Of a stretch of 64,000 bases of DNA, positions 1-7,804 are shown piece by piece. The stretch covers positions 181,011 through 245,010 of the forward strand of contig NZ_FUWO01000001.1 of assembly GCF_900167405.1 (NCBI RefSeq), given 5' to 3'. The notes under the pieces were generated by a model that saw only the letters and a list, made by a program, of their open reading frames with translations, did no database searches and was not told the DNA's origin. A program made the position numbers and the translations under genes. Numbering within the stretch: position 1 is the first letter of the stretch; each line of letters opens with the position of its first letter. Source of the DNA: Globicatella sulfidifaciens DSM 15739. Lineage in GTDB: Bacteria; Bacillota; Bacilli; Lactobacillales; Aerococcaceae.

Positions 1-339
1 GTGCTCATCGTTTGAATTTTCAGGCACCGCTATCATAAAGAATAAATTAGTAGGTGTGCCATCTAATGATTCATAGTCCGTGCCATTTGGTACTGTCATC
101 GATACTAATTGTGGTTTTGAAACGCCTTTCGACTTCGCATGAGGAATGGCAATCCCTTCACCGATTCCGGTCGTACCAGAACCTTCACGAATTTTTAAAT
201 CTTCAATATATTGAGCTTTATCTGTTAAAGCACCGGTCTTTTCCATCAAATCTGCTAAACGATGAATGATTTCATCTTTGGTACCAGCTGCTTGTCCTAA
301 GCTAATACCGACTGGTTGCAATAATTCTGTAATTTTCAT
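1..339 (-). CDS. fruA: PTS fructose transporter, EIIA domain (partial, 3' end outside window)
   Basis: The 113 visible residues are an N-terminal EIIA domain of the fructose/mannitol class of PTS permeases. It accepts phosphate from HPr on a histidine and passes it to EIIB for sugar uptake at the membrane. The motif GIGEGIAIPHAKS near residue 59 holds the phosphorylated histidine. The ATG at 339 follows an AAGGGG site. It starts 13 bases after fruK and is the third gene of a fruR-fruK-fruA operon, the usual Firmicute order. The EIIB and EIIC parts, if fused, lie beyond base 1. Assignment to fructose rests on the operon. Confidence 0.9.
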   Translation of the reverse strand, partial: MKITELLQPVGISLGQAAGTKDEIIHRLADLMEKTGALTDKAQYIEDLKIREGSGTTGIGEGIAIPHAKSKGVSKPQLVSMTVPNGTDYESLDGTPTNLFFMIAVPENSNDEH

Positions 340-352
340 ATTAAACCCCTTC

Positions 353-1258
353 TTATAATTTATTATATATCGCCATAATTTCATCTTTAGTGCCTAAGTT
401 TTCTGAAAATGCTGTTGCACTACCACAGCTTACACCTAATTTGAACGCTTCAATTGGTGAATATTGATTTTTTAATCCATACATAAAACCAGCCACCATC
501 GAGTCGCCTGACCCTACGGTATCAATCACTTCTCCTTTTGGAGCCGCTAAAAACAGACCTTCCCCTTGACTAGATAAGAAATAAGCACCATCGCCACCCA
601 TCGAAATAATAATATTTTTGGCGCCCATTTTTTGTAATTCTTTTGAATAGTGCTCAATTTGTTGCGGATCTTCAATCGTTACACCAAAGAAATCTTCTAG
701 TTCTCGTAAATTGGGCTTTACCAAGGTTGGCCCATAAGGTAATGAGAGTTTTAACGCTTCTCCGGTCGTGTCAACCGCAATGGCCACCTCTTTATCTTTC
801 AATAATTCCATAATTTCTGCATAAAACCCATTGCCTAGTGAATCAGGAATACTTCCTGATAAAAATAAATAATCGCCATTTTTTACGTCTTCTAATTTAT
901 TTATTAATTCTTGGCGATCTGCTTCATTGATGGTTAAACCTGGACCATTAATTTCTGTTTCGACATCCGCCTTGATCTTCGTATTAATGCGAGTAAATCC
1001 TTCTTTAACTAAAATAAAATCACTTAATATTTTATCCTCATCACGTAACACACGCTCGATTTCTTTACCTGTAAAACCGGCGATATAACCTAAGGCAATA
1101 CTTCTTTCACCTAAATTTTTCAAAATTTTACTGACATTGATGCCTTTACCACCGGCGCTAACGCTTTCAGCATCCATCCGGTTCGTTTCACCTGCTTCTA
1201 CTTTTTCCAATCTTACGATGTGGTCTAATGCAGGATTTAAAGTTAAAGTGTAAATCAT
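353..1258 (-). CDS. fruK: 1-phosphofructokinase
   Basis: PfkB-family sugar kinase of 301 residues, normal length. It is expected to phosphorylate fructose 1-phosphate to fructose 1,6-bisphosphate with ATP in the cytoplasm. The N-terminal NPALD and GGKGINVS segments bind sugar phosphate. The C-terminal DTVGSGDS near residue 247 is the PfkB signature with the catalytic aspartate. Its ATG overlaps the fruR stop by 4 bases (ATGA), indicating translational coupling. Tagatose-6-phosphate kinase is the closest alternative, but the flanking fruR and fruA favour fructose. Confidence 0.92.
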   Translation of the reverse strand: MIYTLTLNPALDHIVRLEKVEAGETNRMDAESVSAGGKGINVSKILKNLGERSIALGYIAGFTGKEIERVLRDEDKILSDFILVKEGFTRINTKIKADVETEINGPGLTINEADRQELINKLEDVKNGDYLFLSGSIPDSLGNGFYAEIMELLKDKEVAIAVDTTGEALKLSLPYGPTLVKPNLRELEDFFGVTIEDPQQIEHYSKELQKMGAKNIIISMGGDGAYFLSSQGEGLFLAAPKGEVIDTVGSGDSMVAGFMYGLKNQYSPIEAFKLGVSCGSATAFSENLGTKDEIMAIYNKL

Positions 1259-2007
1259 AGTTCCTCCTCCAAAGTCGTTATAATGGCTTGTTCTGTCCCG
1301 TCAATTAATTGGTTAGTAATAATTTTCGCTTCAACATCATGACAAAACGTCACTTGAGATACTTTACCAACTTTACTATCATCCGCTAAAATCATCACTT
1401 CCTTGCATCGTTCAATCGCTGCTGTTTTGACCATCGCTTCATTAATATCAGGCGTTGTAAAACCAAACTCTTTATGCAAACCATTCGTTCCAAAAAAACC
1501 CACTGTAAAATTAAAGCGCCGTAAATATTCACTAGCTGCAATCCCAATAATCGAATCGGTGCTTAACTTAATCTCTCCTGGTAAAATAAAAACTTTATAA
1601 TTGCGAGCTGACAAATCACGTGCTATTCCAATTGAATTCGTAACGAAAGTAACATTGGTAGTGTTGATAAAAGAAACCATCGCTTCCACACTAGAACCCG
1701 CATCCATATAAACAAAATCATTTTCTTTAATATGTTGTGCGGCTAATTGACCAATTAAAATCTTTTCTTGAATTTTAACGGTCATCTTAGTATCCATTGC
1801 ATCTTCAGTTGTAACGTAATCCGCAATCACAATCGATTTTGCCCCACCAAAGATTTTCTTAATCTTTTTGGCCTCATCTAATTCATTTAAATCTCGGCGA
1901 ACGGTCGCCAATGAAATATCTAAAGCTTCAGCTATTTGATCCGTTTTAAGTGTTTTATGTCGATTGATCAGTTCTACTATCTTCGCTAAACGATCATCTT
2001 TTAACAT
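1255..2007 (-). CDS. fruR: DeoR-family transcriptional regulator of the fructose operon
   Basis: A 250-residue DeoR-type repressor. An N-terminal helix-turn-helix (TDQIAEALDISLATVRRDLNEL, about residues 22-44) binds DNA. The C-terminal sugar-phosphate sensing domain contains the typical VYMDAGSS and TFVTNSIGIA segments. In this family fructose 1-phosphate is the expected inducer. It is first in the operon, so it probably controls its own transcription with fruK and fruA. Confidence 0.9.
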   Translation of the reverse strand: MLKDDRLAKIVELINRHKTLKTDQIAEALDISLATVRRDLNELDEAKKIKKIFGGAKSIVIADYVTTEDAMDTKMTVKIQEKILIGQLAAQHIKENDFVYMDAGSSVEAMVSFINTTNVTFVTNSIGIARDLSARNYKVFILPGEIKLSTDSIIGIAASEYLRRFNFTVGFFGTNGLHKEFGFTTPDINEAMVKTAAIERCKEVMILADDSKVGKVSQVTFCHDVEAKIITNQLIDGTEQAIITTLEEEL

Positions 2008-2030
2008 TTTGTCACCTCATTCTTGTGTTC

Positions 2031-2070
2031 ATATTATCACGAAAAAACCAATAAGTCAATCGCTTTCAAT
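2031..2070 (-). promoter_or_regulatory. fruR operon promoter with overlapping cre-like site
   Basis: On the minus strand a -35 TTGACT (2054-2059) and a -10 TAATAT (2031-2036) are separated by 17 bases. The -35 is overlapped by TGAAAGCGATTGAC (about 2056-2069), which resembles a CcpA cre box but deviates in its last part. This suggests catabolite repression. The FruR operator itself was not identified. Confidence 0.55.
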
Positions 2071-2187
2071 CATAATAAATCAATTTGGTTCATTTTAAAC
2101 GAGTTGTATTCGCTTAAACAATCAAAAACAATCACATACAGATGAATTATGATTGTTAAGTATGTGCAAAATACCGTTTTTGGGAAA

Positions 2188-2213
2188 TAAAAAAACCACC
2201 CGAAGGTGGTTTG
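2188..2213. terminator. Rho-independent terminator
   Basis: Perfect 8-bp hairpin AAACCACC-CGAA-GGTGGTTT with A-rich and T-rich flanks, so it can work in both directions. It lies between the ATPase at 2580 and fruR. The stretch 2214-2375 holds no gene I can support. Confidence 0.8.
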
Positions 2214-2375
2214 CTTTTTATGATGTAAATAATATAGATGATATGACATACTTTGAACGGGAAAACGTAAGTTCTAAAATTAATTTAACCACTTATATTT
2301 TGAATCCTTAGCTTATAATGATTGAAATGTAGCTGCTTGTTACGATTGGGTGAGAGAACAATTTTATCGTTTAGA

Positions 2376-2583
2376 TACATTACTTAATACAAATATCCGG
2401 TAAGCTAAATTGATTGACCAAAAATTAATCGCACTGCAATAAAGTCTAGGATTTCCCCCACACCTAATTCGTTAATTCCGTCAAGTGCTATGATATAGTC
2501 AAAGCATTACAAAAACATCTCAAGACGTTATTATTGTGGTGACTCAACCATAATAAAAGACATTTAAGATGTATCATCATTAT
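2376..2583 (+). mobile_element. Remnant of the 5' end of an IS30-family element
   Basis: Its minus strand aligns over about 200 bases with the upstream region of the IS30 transposase at 58539-58740. Shared blocks include TAGCACTTGAC, ATTTAGCTTAC, AATAATAACG and CTTTTATTATGG. The transposase start is preserved on the plus strand at about 2570 (MYHHYNSF, same as the intact copy). After that the sequence runs into the 3' end of the ATPase gene. The rest of the IS is missing. The two copies are diverged by roughly 15-20% as judged by eye. Confidence 0.75.
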
Positions 2584-3800
2584 AATTCTTTTATAGAATA
2601 TACGAGTGTATCTTCTGCTAACAAATAATTTCGCTCCACTTGTGCCAAAATTGTTTTTAGTCCTACTTCGTAACCTTCTGCTTTGTCTAAAATCGACATA
2701 TGCTTGGTCATTTTTATATTTGGACTTGCTGTATGTTTGATTTCAATAGGATATAGTACTCCAGAATCTTCAATAATTAAGTCAATTTCCTTTTTATCTT
2801 TATCGCGATAAAAATAAATTGGATAATGACTACTCCCTTGATTGCTATAAGACTTAATAATTTCGGATACACAATAGTTTTCTAATATTGCTCCTGCAAA
2901 AGCGCCATTTTGTAGCGTCTTGGCTGTGGTCCATCTTCCTAAATATGCGACTAAACCAGTATCAAAAAAATACAAAACAGGTGCTTTTGTAACACGCTTT
3001 AATTGATTGTTGGAAAAGGTTGGAATAATATATATCATTCCACTTGCTTCCAAGATACCAATCCATGCTTTTACTGTCTTTTGATCCACTCCTACTTCTT
3101 GTGCTATATTGGCATAATTCACTTCTTGACTGGTTCTTGCAGCTAAAATTGAAATAAATCGGTTAAAAAGATTTAAATCTTGAATGGCTGTCAATTGTCT
3201 AACGTCTCTTTGAATGAAGGTCGTCAAGTAACTCGAGTAATACATTTCCCAATCCATCTCTGGTCTGCGATAAAGTTCTGGTAAAGAACCACGATGAATA
3301 ATTTCCCATAGTTGTGAGTAATTTAACTCAGAATGCGAATCGTGTATTAACGTCGTAGAGGGAACGAATGCATTGTTTTGACTATGTCCTATAATTTCCT
3401 GGGTCGATAGTGGCTTTAATTCCATTATTCCGACCCTACCAGCTAGACTTTCACTGACGTTTTGCATTAATGCAAATGTCTGTGACCCTGTTAAGATAAA
3501 TTGTCCGACCTCATCCGTTGAATCGACAATCCGCTTTAATTCGGAAAAAATTTCAGGACATAACTGTACTTCGTCAATAATCAATTTACCTGGATGGTTG
3601 ATGAAAAACAATTTGGGATCACTTGTAGCTAATTGTAACTCATTGATATCGTCGAAGGTTATATATTCATATTCTGCTCCATACAACTCTTTTAATAATG
3701 TTGACTTCCCTACTTGACGCGGACCTGTCACTAATGCAATTTTGAATGTTGACACGATTTTTTCTATTACTTTTTCGGCTGTTCGTTTAATATATACCAT
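2580..3800 (-). CDS. AAA+ ATPase with DUF4143 (archaeal-type ATPase family)
   Basis: A 406-residue P-loop ATPase, usual length for this group. Walker A is GPRQVGKST (residues 26-34) and Walker B is KLIIDEVQ near residue 75. A middle DUF4143 region is followed by a C-terminal PD-(D/E)XK-like segment (KEIDLIIEDSG ... YPIEIKHT). Cellular role is not established; such genes are common in accessory regions. The last codons coincide with an IS30 remnant, so the original C terminus may have been trimmed. A second family member sits at 23355-24542. Confidence 0.85.
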   Translation of the reverse strand: MVYIKRTAEKVIEKIVSTFKIALVTGPRQVGKSTLLKELYGAEYEYITFDDINELQLATSDPKLFFINHPGKLIIDEVQLCPEIFSELKRIVDSTDEVGQFILTGSQTFALMQNVSESLAGRVGIMELKPLSTQEIIGHSQNNAFVPSTTLIHDSHSELNYSQLWEIIHRGSLPELYRRPEMDWEMYYSSYLTTFIQRDVRQLTAIQDLNLFNRFISILAARTSQEVNYANIAQEVGVDQKTVKAWIGILEASGMIYIIPTFSNNQLKRVTKAPVLYFFDTGLVAYLGRWTTAKTLQNGAFAGAILENYCVSEIIKSYSNQGSSHYPIYFYRDKDKKEIDLIIEDSGVLYPIEIKHTASPNIKMTKHMSILDKAEGYEVGLKTILAQVERNYLLAEDTLVYSIKEL

Positions 3801-3827
3801 ATTCTCACCTCATGTTAAAAATTACGA

Positions 3828-3925
3828 CCAATCTGGAATTCAATTCCATTTTAGTCGAAAAAACAATTTTTTTCAAGCAAAAACCCGGCCGATCTGGAAT
3901 CCAATTCCATTTTGGTCGGGTTTTT
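3828..3925. terminator. Duplicated hairpin; second copy is a terminator
   Basis: Two near-identical copies (about 3828-3860 and 3887-3920) share the core TCTGGAATNCAATTCCATTT. Each is bounded by arms of the CGACC/GGTCG type. The second copy has longer arms, a preceding A run and a trailing GGGTTTTT, so it can terminate in either direction. It lies between the convergent ends of the hydrolase transcript and the ATPase promoter region. Confidence 0.6.
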
Positions 3926-3953
3926 ATCTTTTTTAGCATTTTACACTTTCTAA

Positions 3954-5077
3954 CTACAGAGCCGAATCATAGAACTCTACAAACTTACTCACGACAGACT
4001 CATCCAGTGAATAACTCCACTTTTCGCGGTCAAGGTGTGTTAGAACATAGCTTGTTTTCGCTTCATCACGTAAGGCTTCACTTACTACATCAGAATTAAA
4101 CGAGAATGAGTTGACGTAGGTGTTCATGCCGTCTACAAACTCATTGATATAAGTCTCATCTCTAAATAAGTGATTATGACCTCGGTCTTCATAAAGCACA
4201 AATTCAAAACGATTATCTTCACCATATTGTTCGTAAAACGAATCATATCCATAGGCCACCGGTACCAGTTCATCATCTTGGCTTTGCACGATCATAATCT
4301 TAGCATCTGTATTTTCAAAACCTTCTAAAGCCGTCTTAGTGGCATAATCTCCAAATTTAATGCGTTCATATAAATTAACAAATGGCATCATCACTTCAAT
4401 ACCATTGCCAGCTTCTTGGCGGCCTACCACTTCAAAAATATCCGAAGATTGATTAAAAGCTGCTACTGTAATGACCGCTTGAACATCAGGTTGAAAATTT
4501 AATACATTGCCCACACTATAACCGCCCCAACTGTGGCCAAATAGCATGAGTGGCAAGTCCTTCAACTGGTCTTTAGTTTTACAAAAACGAATCGCATAAT
4601 CCAAGTCAATGGCTCCTTGTGGGAAACCACCTACACCTTCCCCTTCACTTTCATCAGTTCCGGTCGCATCATAGGTAAATACATAATAACCATTCGACGC
4701 AAAATAATCGGCTAAATCCATGTAAGAATTATGTCCACCGTCACCATAGCCATGGGCTAAGACAATGACCCCTTTTTGGTTCGTACCTTTTTGATATAAA
4801 TACCCCATTAGCTTTTGTTCTTCATTAGAATCAAAGGGCATTTCCGTTCGTTGTAAGCCACCAAATCTTTTACTTCTAACATTAAGGGTGCAAAACTTTC
4901 TTGTCGTCCTGAAATATTTTCCTGGTAAATAAAAATGGAAAATGCTGCTAATGCCACCACTAATACCATCATCACTATAGCTAGTCCAATAAGTAACTTT
5001 TTCCAGATTGAGCCTTTTTTCGGTGTTTTCGTTTTATTATGCATGTTCATGACCTCTTCTCTTTTGACAAGCAACAT
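3954..5077 (-). pseudogene. Membrane-anchored alpha/beta hydrolase, frameshifted
   Basis: Two reading frames together make one S33/S9-like hydrolase of about 360 residues. The N-terminal part (start probably the ATG at 5041, 8 bases after AGAGG) has a basic stretch and one membrane helix. It ends in the wrong frame at 4808. The main part carries VLAHGYGDGG (oxyanion region), GHSWGG (nucleophile serine) and DRGHNH (catalytic histidine). Reading frames would join near 4866-4872, at an AAAAGATTTGG stretch, by a one-base change. So either a real pseudogene or a sequencing error. The substrate is unknown. Confidence 0.75.
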
Positions 5078-5181
5078 CTTTCACTAAACAAACAACATAT
5101 CAAGCGTCAAACATTTTTTATCTTTAGTTTAAATGGATTTGGCTCTTTTGGCTTCATTATTTTCTCTTTTTATAAAACTTT

Positions 5182-5301
5182 TTACGGCATGATTGATAAA
5201 ATCTTGGTATCCTCTGTCAAGCTCAACTTGTTGAAACTTCTTTCGCCACATATTCTATATCCTTTTGATGGAACATAGCTATTTACTTCTAACATTACCA
5301 T
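5182..5301 (-). pseudogene. Truncated MazF/PemK-like toxin start
   Basis: An ATG at 5301 overlaps the antitoxin stop by 7 bases, the normal antitoxin-toxin arrangement. It opens with MVMLEVNSYVPSKG, which resembles the first residues of PemK/MazF toxins. After residue 14 the similarity stops and the frame ends at residue 39, far short of the usual 110 or so. I infer a toxin gene cut by a deletion or insertion. A different frame (5129-5251, 40 codons) looks coding-like but is unrecognised and may belong to whatever replaced the toxin. Confidence 0.45.
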
Positions 5302-5525
5302 ACCTCATTTCCTGAAGTTGGTATACCTGCTAACACTTCCGCTTCATAATAGGCACCATCTTCAGCTACAAAAAATGGATCTTCAACTTTAGGCGTCAAA
5401 ATAATACTCCCATCTTCCAAATAGGTAACAAAATACTCTTTTTGACTTTGTAAATCTATATTTTCAGCTACAGGTAAAGTTACTACAATTGAATTGCCTT
5501 GTATTCTGGTTTTGGCTGTTAACAT
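5295..5525 (-). CDS. MazE/PemI-like antitoxin (orphan)
   Basis: A 76-residue AbrB/SpoVT-fold antitoxin. The start is the ATG at 5525, 5 bases after GAGGTG. The N-terminal half (TAKTRIQGNSIVVTLP) is the DNA-binding swapped hairpin of MazE-type proteins. The acidic C-terminal tail (PFFVAEDGAYYEAEV) would neutralise a MazF-type RNase. The expected partner downstream survives only as a short stub, so the antitoxin has probably outlived its toxin. Confidence 0.65.
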   Translation of the reverse strand: MLTAKTRIQGNSIVVTLPVAENIDLQSQKEYFVTYLEDGSIILTPKVEDPFFVAEDGAYYEAEVLAGIPTSGNEVW

Positions 5526-5687
5526 GTTATCACCTCGCATCTATTATACCAGCACCATCTAGTATAATCGATAAATATAAATGCTATGCAGCAGCTTAAA
5601 TAACATTATAATAACAAAGTAATTTTCCCTCATACAATTTTCTCTCATCTCCTAAACAGCAGTCGTTCAACTTTTCTTTGGGCCACA

Positions 5688-5713
5688 AAAACGACCACCC
5701 ACAGGTAGTCGTT
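5688..5713. terminator. Terminator of the sugar ABC operon
   Basis: Hairpin with AAACGAC and GTCGTTT arms, with a short imperfect extension, located downstream of the last permease gene. The flanks 5541-5687 and 5714-5793 show no gene. Confidence 0.6.
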
Positions 5714-5793
5714 TCAACATTCTATTTTAATGCTTATACTGTTTAATGAAATCCATAACTAATCAGTCTTAGTTGGTTTATAAACGTCACCAG

Positions 5794-6663
5794 TTACTTA
5801 ATAGCGCCGTCAACCATTCCTTTAAGGATTTGTTTTTGTGCTAATAAGAAGACAATAATTATCGGAATCATAATCATTAAACTGGAAGATAAAATCATAT
5901 CCCATTGCTTAGTATAAGATCCCGCAAAGTTGGATAACGCAATCGGTAATGTTTGAATATCGTTTCCTACTCCTAATAATTGAATAGGCAGTAAGTAGTC
6001 GTTCCAAATCCAAATACCATTTAAAATGATAATCGTCATGTAGATTGGTTTCATAATCGGCATGACCACATAGAAGAAGGTTTGAAATTTATTTGCACCG
6101 TCAATTTCGGCAGCTTCTTCAATTTCCAATGGCACCCCTTTTAAGAATCCATGGAACATAAAGACCGATAATCCCATACCAAAGCCGATATAAGCTAAGA
6201 TTAATCCTGGGTAGGAACGTAACAATGACACACTAAATAACGGTTGTGTAATATTGACTGAAAGTGTTCTAAACCAAGAAATCAATGGGTACATCACAAC
6301 TTGGAACGGAATAACCATCGAAGCTACAAATAGATAAAAGATAACATTGGAAGTTTTAGATTTATAACGTACCAAGCCCCATGCAGCTAGTGAACTAAAT
6401 AATGAAATTAATGTCAAAGACAATACCGTGATAATGACTGAGGATAAAAATGAGCCACGGTAATCAATGGAAGGATTGTTCCAAATTGAAATAAAGTTTT
6501 CCCAGATTTTCCCCCAATTTTCTGGTAATGATAAAGGATTAAGTAATATTTCACGTGAGGACTTAGCTGAGTTAATGGTAATAAGCAAAATCGGTGAAAT
6601 AAATAATACGAACACGAGTAAAGAAAAAACTTCTAATAAGATTTTAGGCCATTTTGCTTTCAT
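5794..6663 (-). CDS. Carbohydrate ABC transporter permease (MalG type)
   Basis: A 289-residue inner-membrane permease with about six hydrophobic segments. The EAA loop for contact with the ATPase is visible (EIEEAAEIDGANKFQTFFYVVMPIMKP, about residues 180-206), with the conserved EAA---G pattern. It overlaps the upstream permease by one base (TAATG). It would form a heterodimer with the product of 6663-7589 to import a sugar or oligosaccharide. No ATPase gene is in this operon, so a shared MsmK/MalK-type ATPase elsewhere is likely. Substrate cannot be told from sequence. Confidence 0.9.
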   Translation of the reverse strand: MKAKWPKILLEVFSLLVFVLFISPILLITINSAKSSREILLNPLSLPENWGKIWENFISIWNNPSIDYRGSFLSSVIITVLSLTLISLFSSLAAWGLVRYKSKTSNVIFYLFVASMVIPFQVVMYPLISWFRTLSVNITQPLFSVSLLRSYPGLILAYIGFGMGLSVFMFHGFLKGVPLEIEEAAEIDGANKFQTFFYVVMPIMKPIYMTIIILNGIWIWNDYLLPIQLLGVGNDIQTLPIALSNFAGSYTKQWDMILSSSLMIMIPIIIVFLLAQKQILKGMVDGAIK

Positions 6664-7589
6664 TACATTTCAACCTCCTGACGTTTGGTAATAGTCGTTT
6701 GCGTTAAACTAATAACTACCAAAATAACGAATAAAATAACGGCTCGTGCTTGTCCTAATGCTAGTTTATTTTCAACCGATGCCGTGTTATAAATATTCAT
6801 CGTCATAAATTCAGTTGACTTAATGGCTGCTCCATTCCACATCATTGAAGGGCCACCACCTGTTAAGGACACGTTCACATCGAACATTTTGAATGAGTTA
6901 TTAATGGTTAAGAATAGTGAAACTGTAAAGGCCGGCATAATCATCGGGAATGTAATATGACGTAATTTTTCCCACCAATTAGCCCCATCCAATGATGCTG
7001 ACTCGTATAATGATTGCGGTACATTTTGTAAACCAGCATAATAAATCATCATGATATAACCGGCATATTGCCAAGTTGACGTCATTACCAATGCCATGAC
7101 CGCTAATTTAGGATTACCCAAGAATAAATTATTCGCTAACCAGTCAATGCCAATCGTTTTTCCAATATTCGGAAAGACATTATTGTAAATAAATTGCCAA
7201 ATATACCCTAATACCAGTCCACCAATTAAGTTCGGAATAAAGAAACCAGCACGGTAAACATCACGCGCTTTAACCTTACTGGATACGATCATCGCTAAGG
7301 TGAACCCAACAATATTAATGGTAATAATATTAAAAAATGCGAAAATAAAGGTCACCATTACGGAATAACGATAACGAGAATCCGCAAAACTATCAAAGTA
7401 GTTTTGTAGTCCTTTTAAATTAGCTTCCGGTTTAATAATACCGCCCCAATCCGTAAATGAATAATAAATCCCCATGAAAAATGGAATAAAAATTACTAAA
7501 ATTAATGAGATAAAAGCCGGAGCGACTAATAACCAGAAATTCCGTCGTTGACGTTTACTTCTCTTTGCGATATATCCTTTTTCTGCCAT
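6663..7589 (-). CDS. Carbohydrate ABC transporter permease (MalF type)
   Basis: A 308-residue permease with a basic N terminus and about six membrane helices. The EAA loop (LYESASLDGANWWEKLRHITFPMIMP, about residues 190-215) is intact. It is the second gene of the importer operon and pairs with the MalG-type protein translated from the overlapping frame. The start has AAGGAGGGGAATTTT upstream. The gene lies 215 bases after the binding-protein gene, a gap that holds a repeat element. Confidence 0.9.
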   Translation of the reverse strand: MAEKGYIAKRSKRQRRNFWLLVAPAFISLILVIFIPFFMGIYYSFTDWGGIIKPEANLKGLQNYFDSFADSRYRYSVMVTFIFAFFNIITINIVGFTLAMIVSSKVKARDVYRAGFFIPNLIGGLVLGYIWQFIYNNVFPNIGKTIGIDWLANNLFLGNPKLAVMALVMTSTWQYAGYIMMIYYAGLQNVPQSLYESASLDGANWWEKLRHITFPMIMPAFTVSLFLTINNSFKMFDVNVSLTGGGPSMMWNGAAIKSTEFMTMNIYNTASVENKLALGQARAVILFVILVVISLTQTTITKRQEVEM

Positions 7590-7612
7590 AAAATTCCCCT
7601 CCTTAAAGAATC

Positions 7613-7765
7613 AGAGTGGGCTAGAAGTAGAAAATCACATGATTTTCGCTTCACATGCCCACTCCTTCACAGTTGAGTTTGTATAACTAGGTCGTTAAAA
7701 CCCCTTATTTGACACTACCAAACCACTGTGCTTTGATATCTCGTTGCGAGATTTTGCTAGAAATG
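7613..7765. repeat. Degenerate copy of the hairpin repeat family
   Basis: It starts with a GAAAATCA/TGATTTTC hairpin bounded by GAGTGGGC and GCCCACTC. It continues with CACAGTTGAGT and a diverged CCAAACCACTGTGCTTT unit. This is the same order as the elements at 18211, 36672 and 47513, in the 18211 orientation. It sits inside the ABC operon between the binding-protein and permease genes, where a hairpin could lower downstream expression. Confidence 0.6.
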
Positions 7766-7804
7766 TATACTTTCTAACCTGGTAAAAATTTGACTAAATT
7801 ACAA

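Noticed and set aside
3742..4099. Plus-strand frames over the ATPase promoter and hydrolase 3' end.
   Set aside because: They run through the duplicated hairpins and antisense to a clear hydrolase.
5039..5278. 79-codon plus-strand frame between the hydrolase and the antitoxin.
   Set aside because: No ribosome site; overlaps the hydrolase start and the toxin remnant on the other strand.
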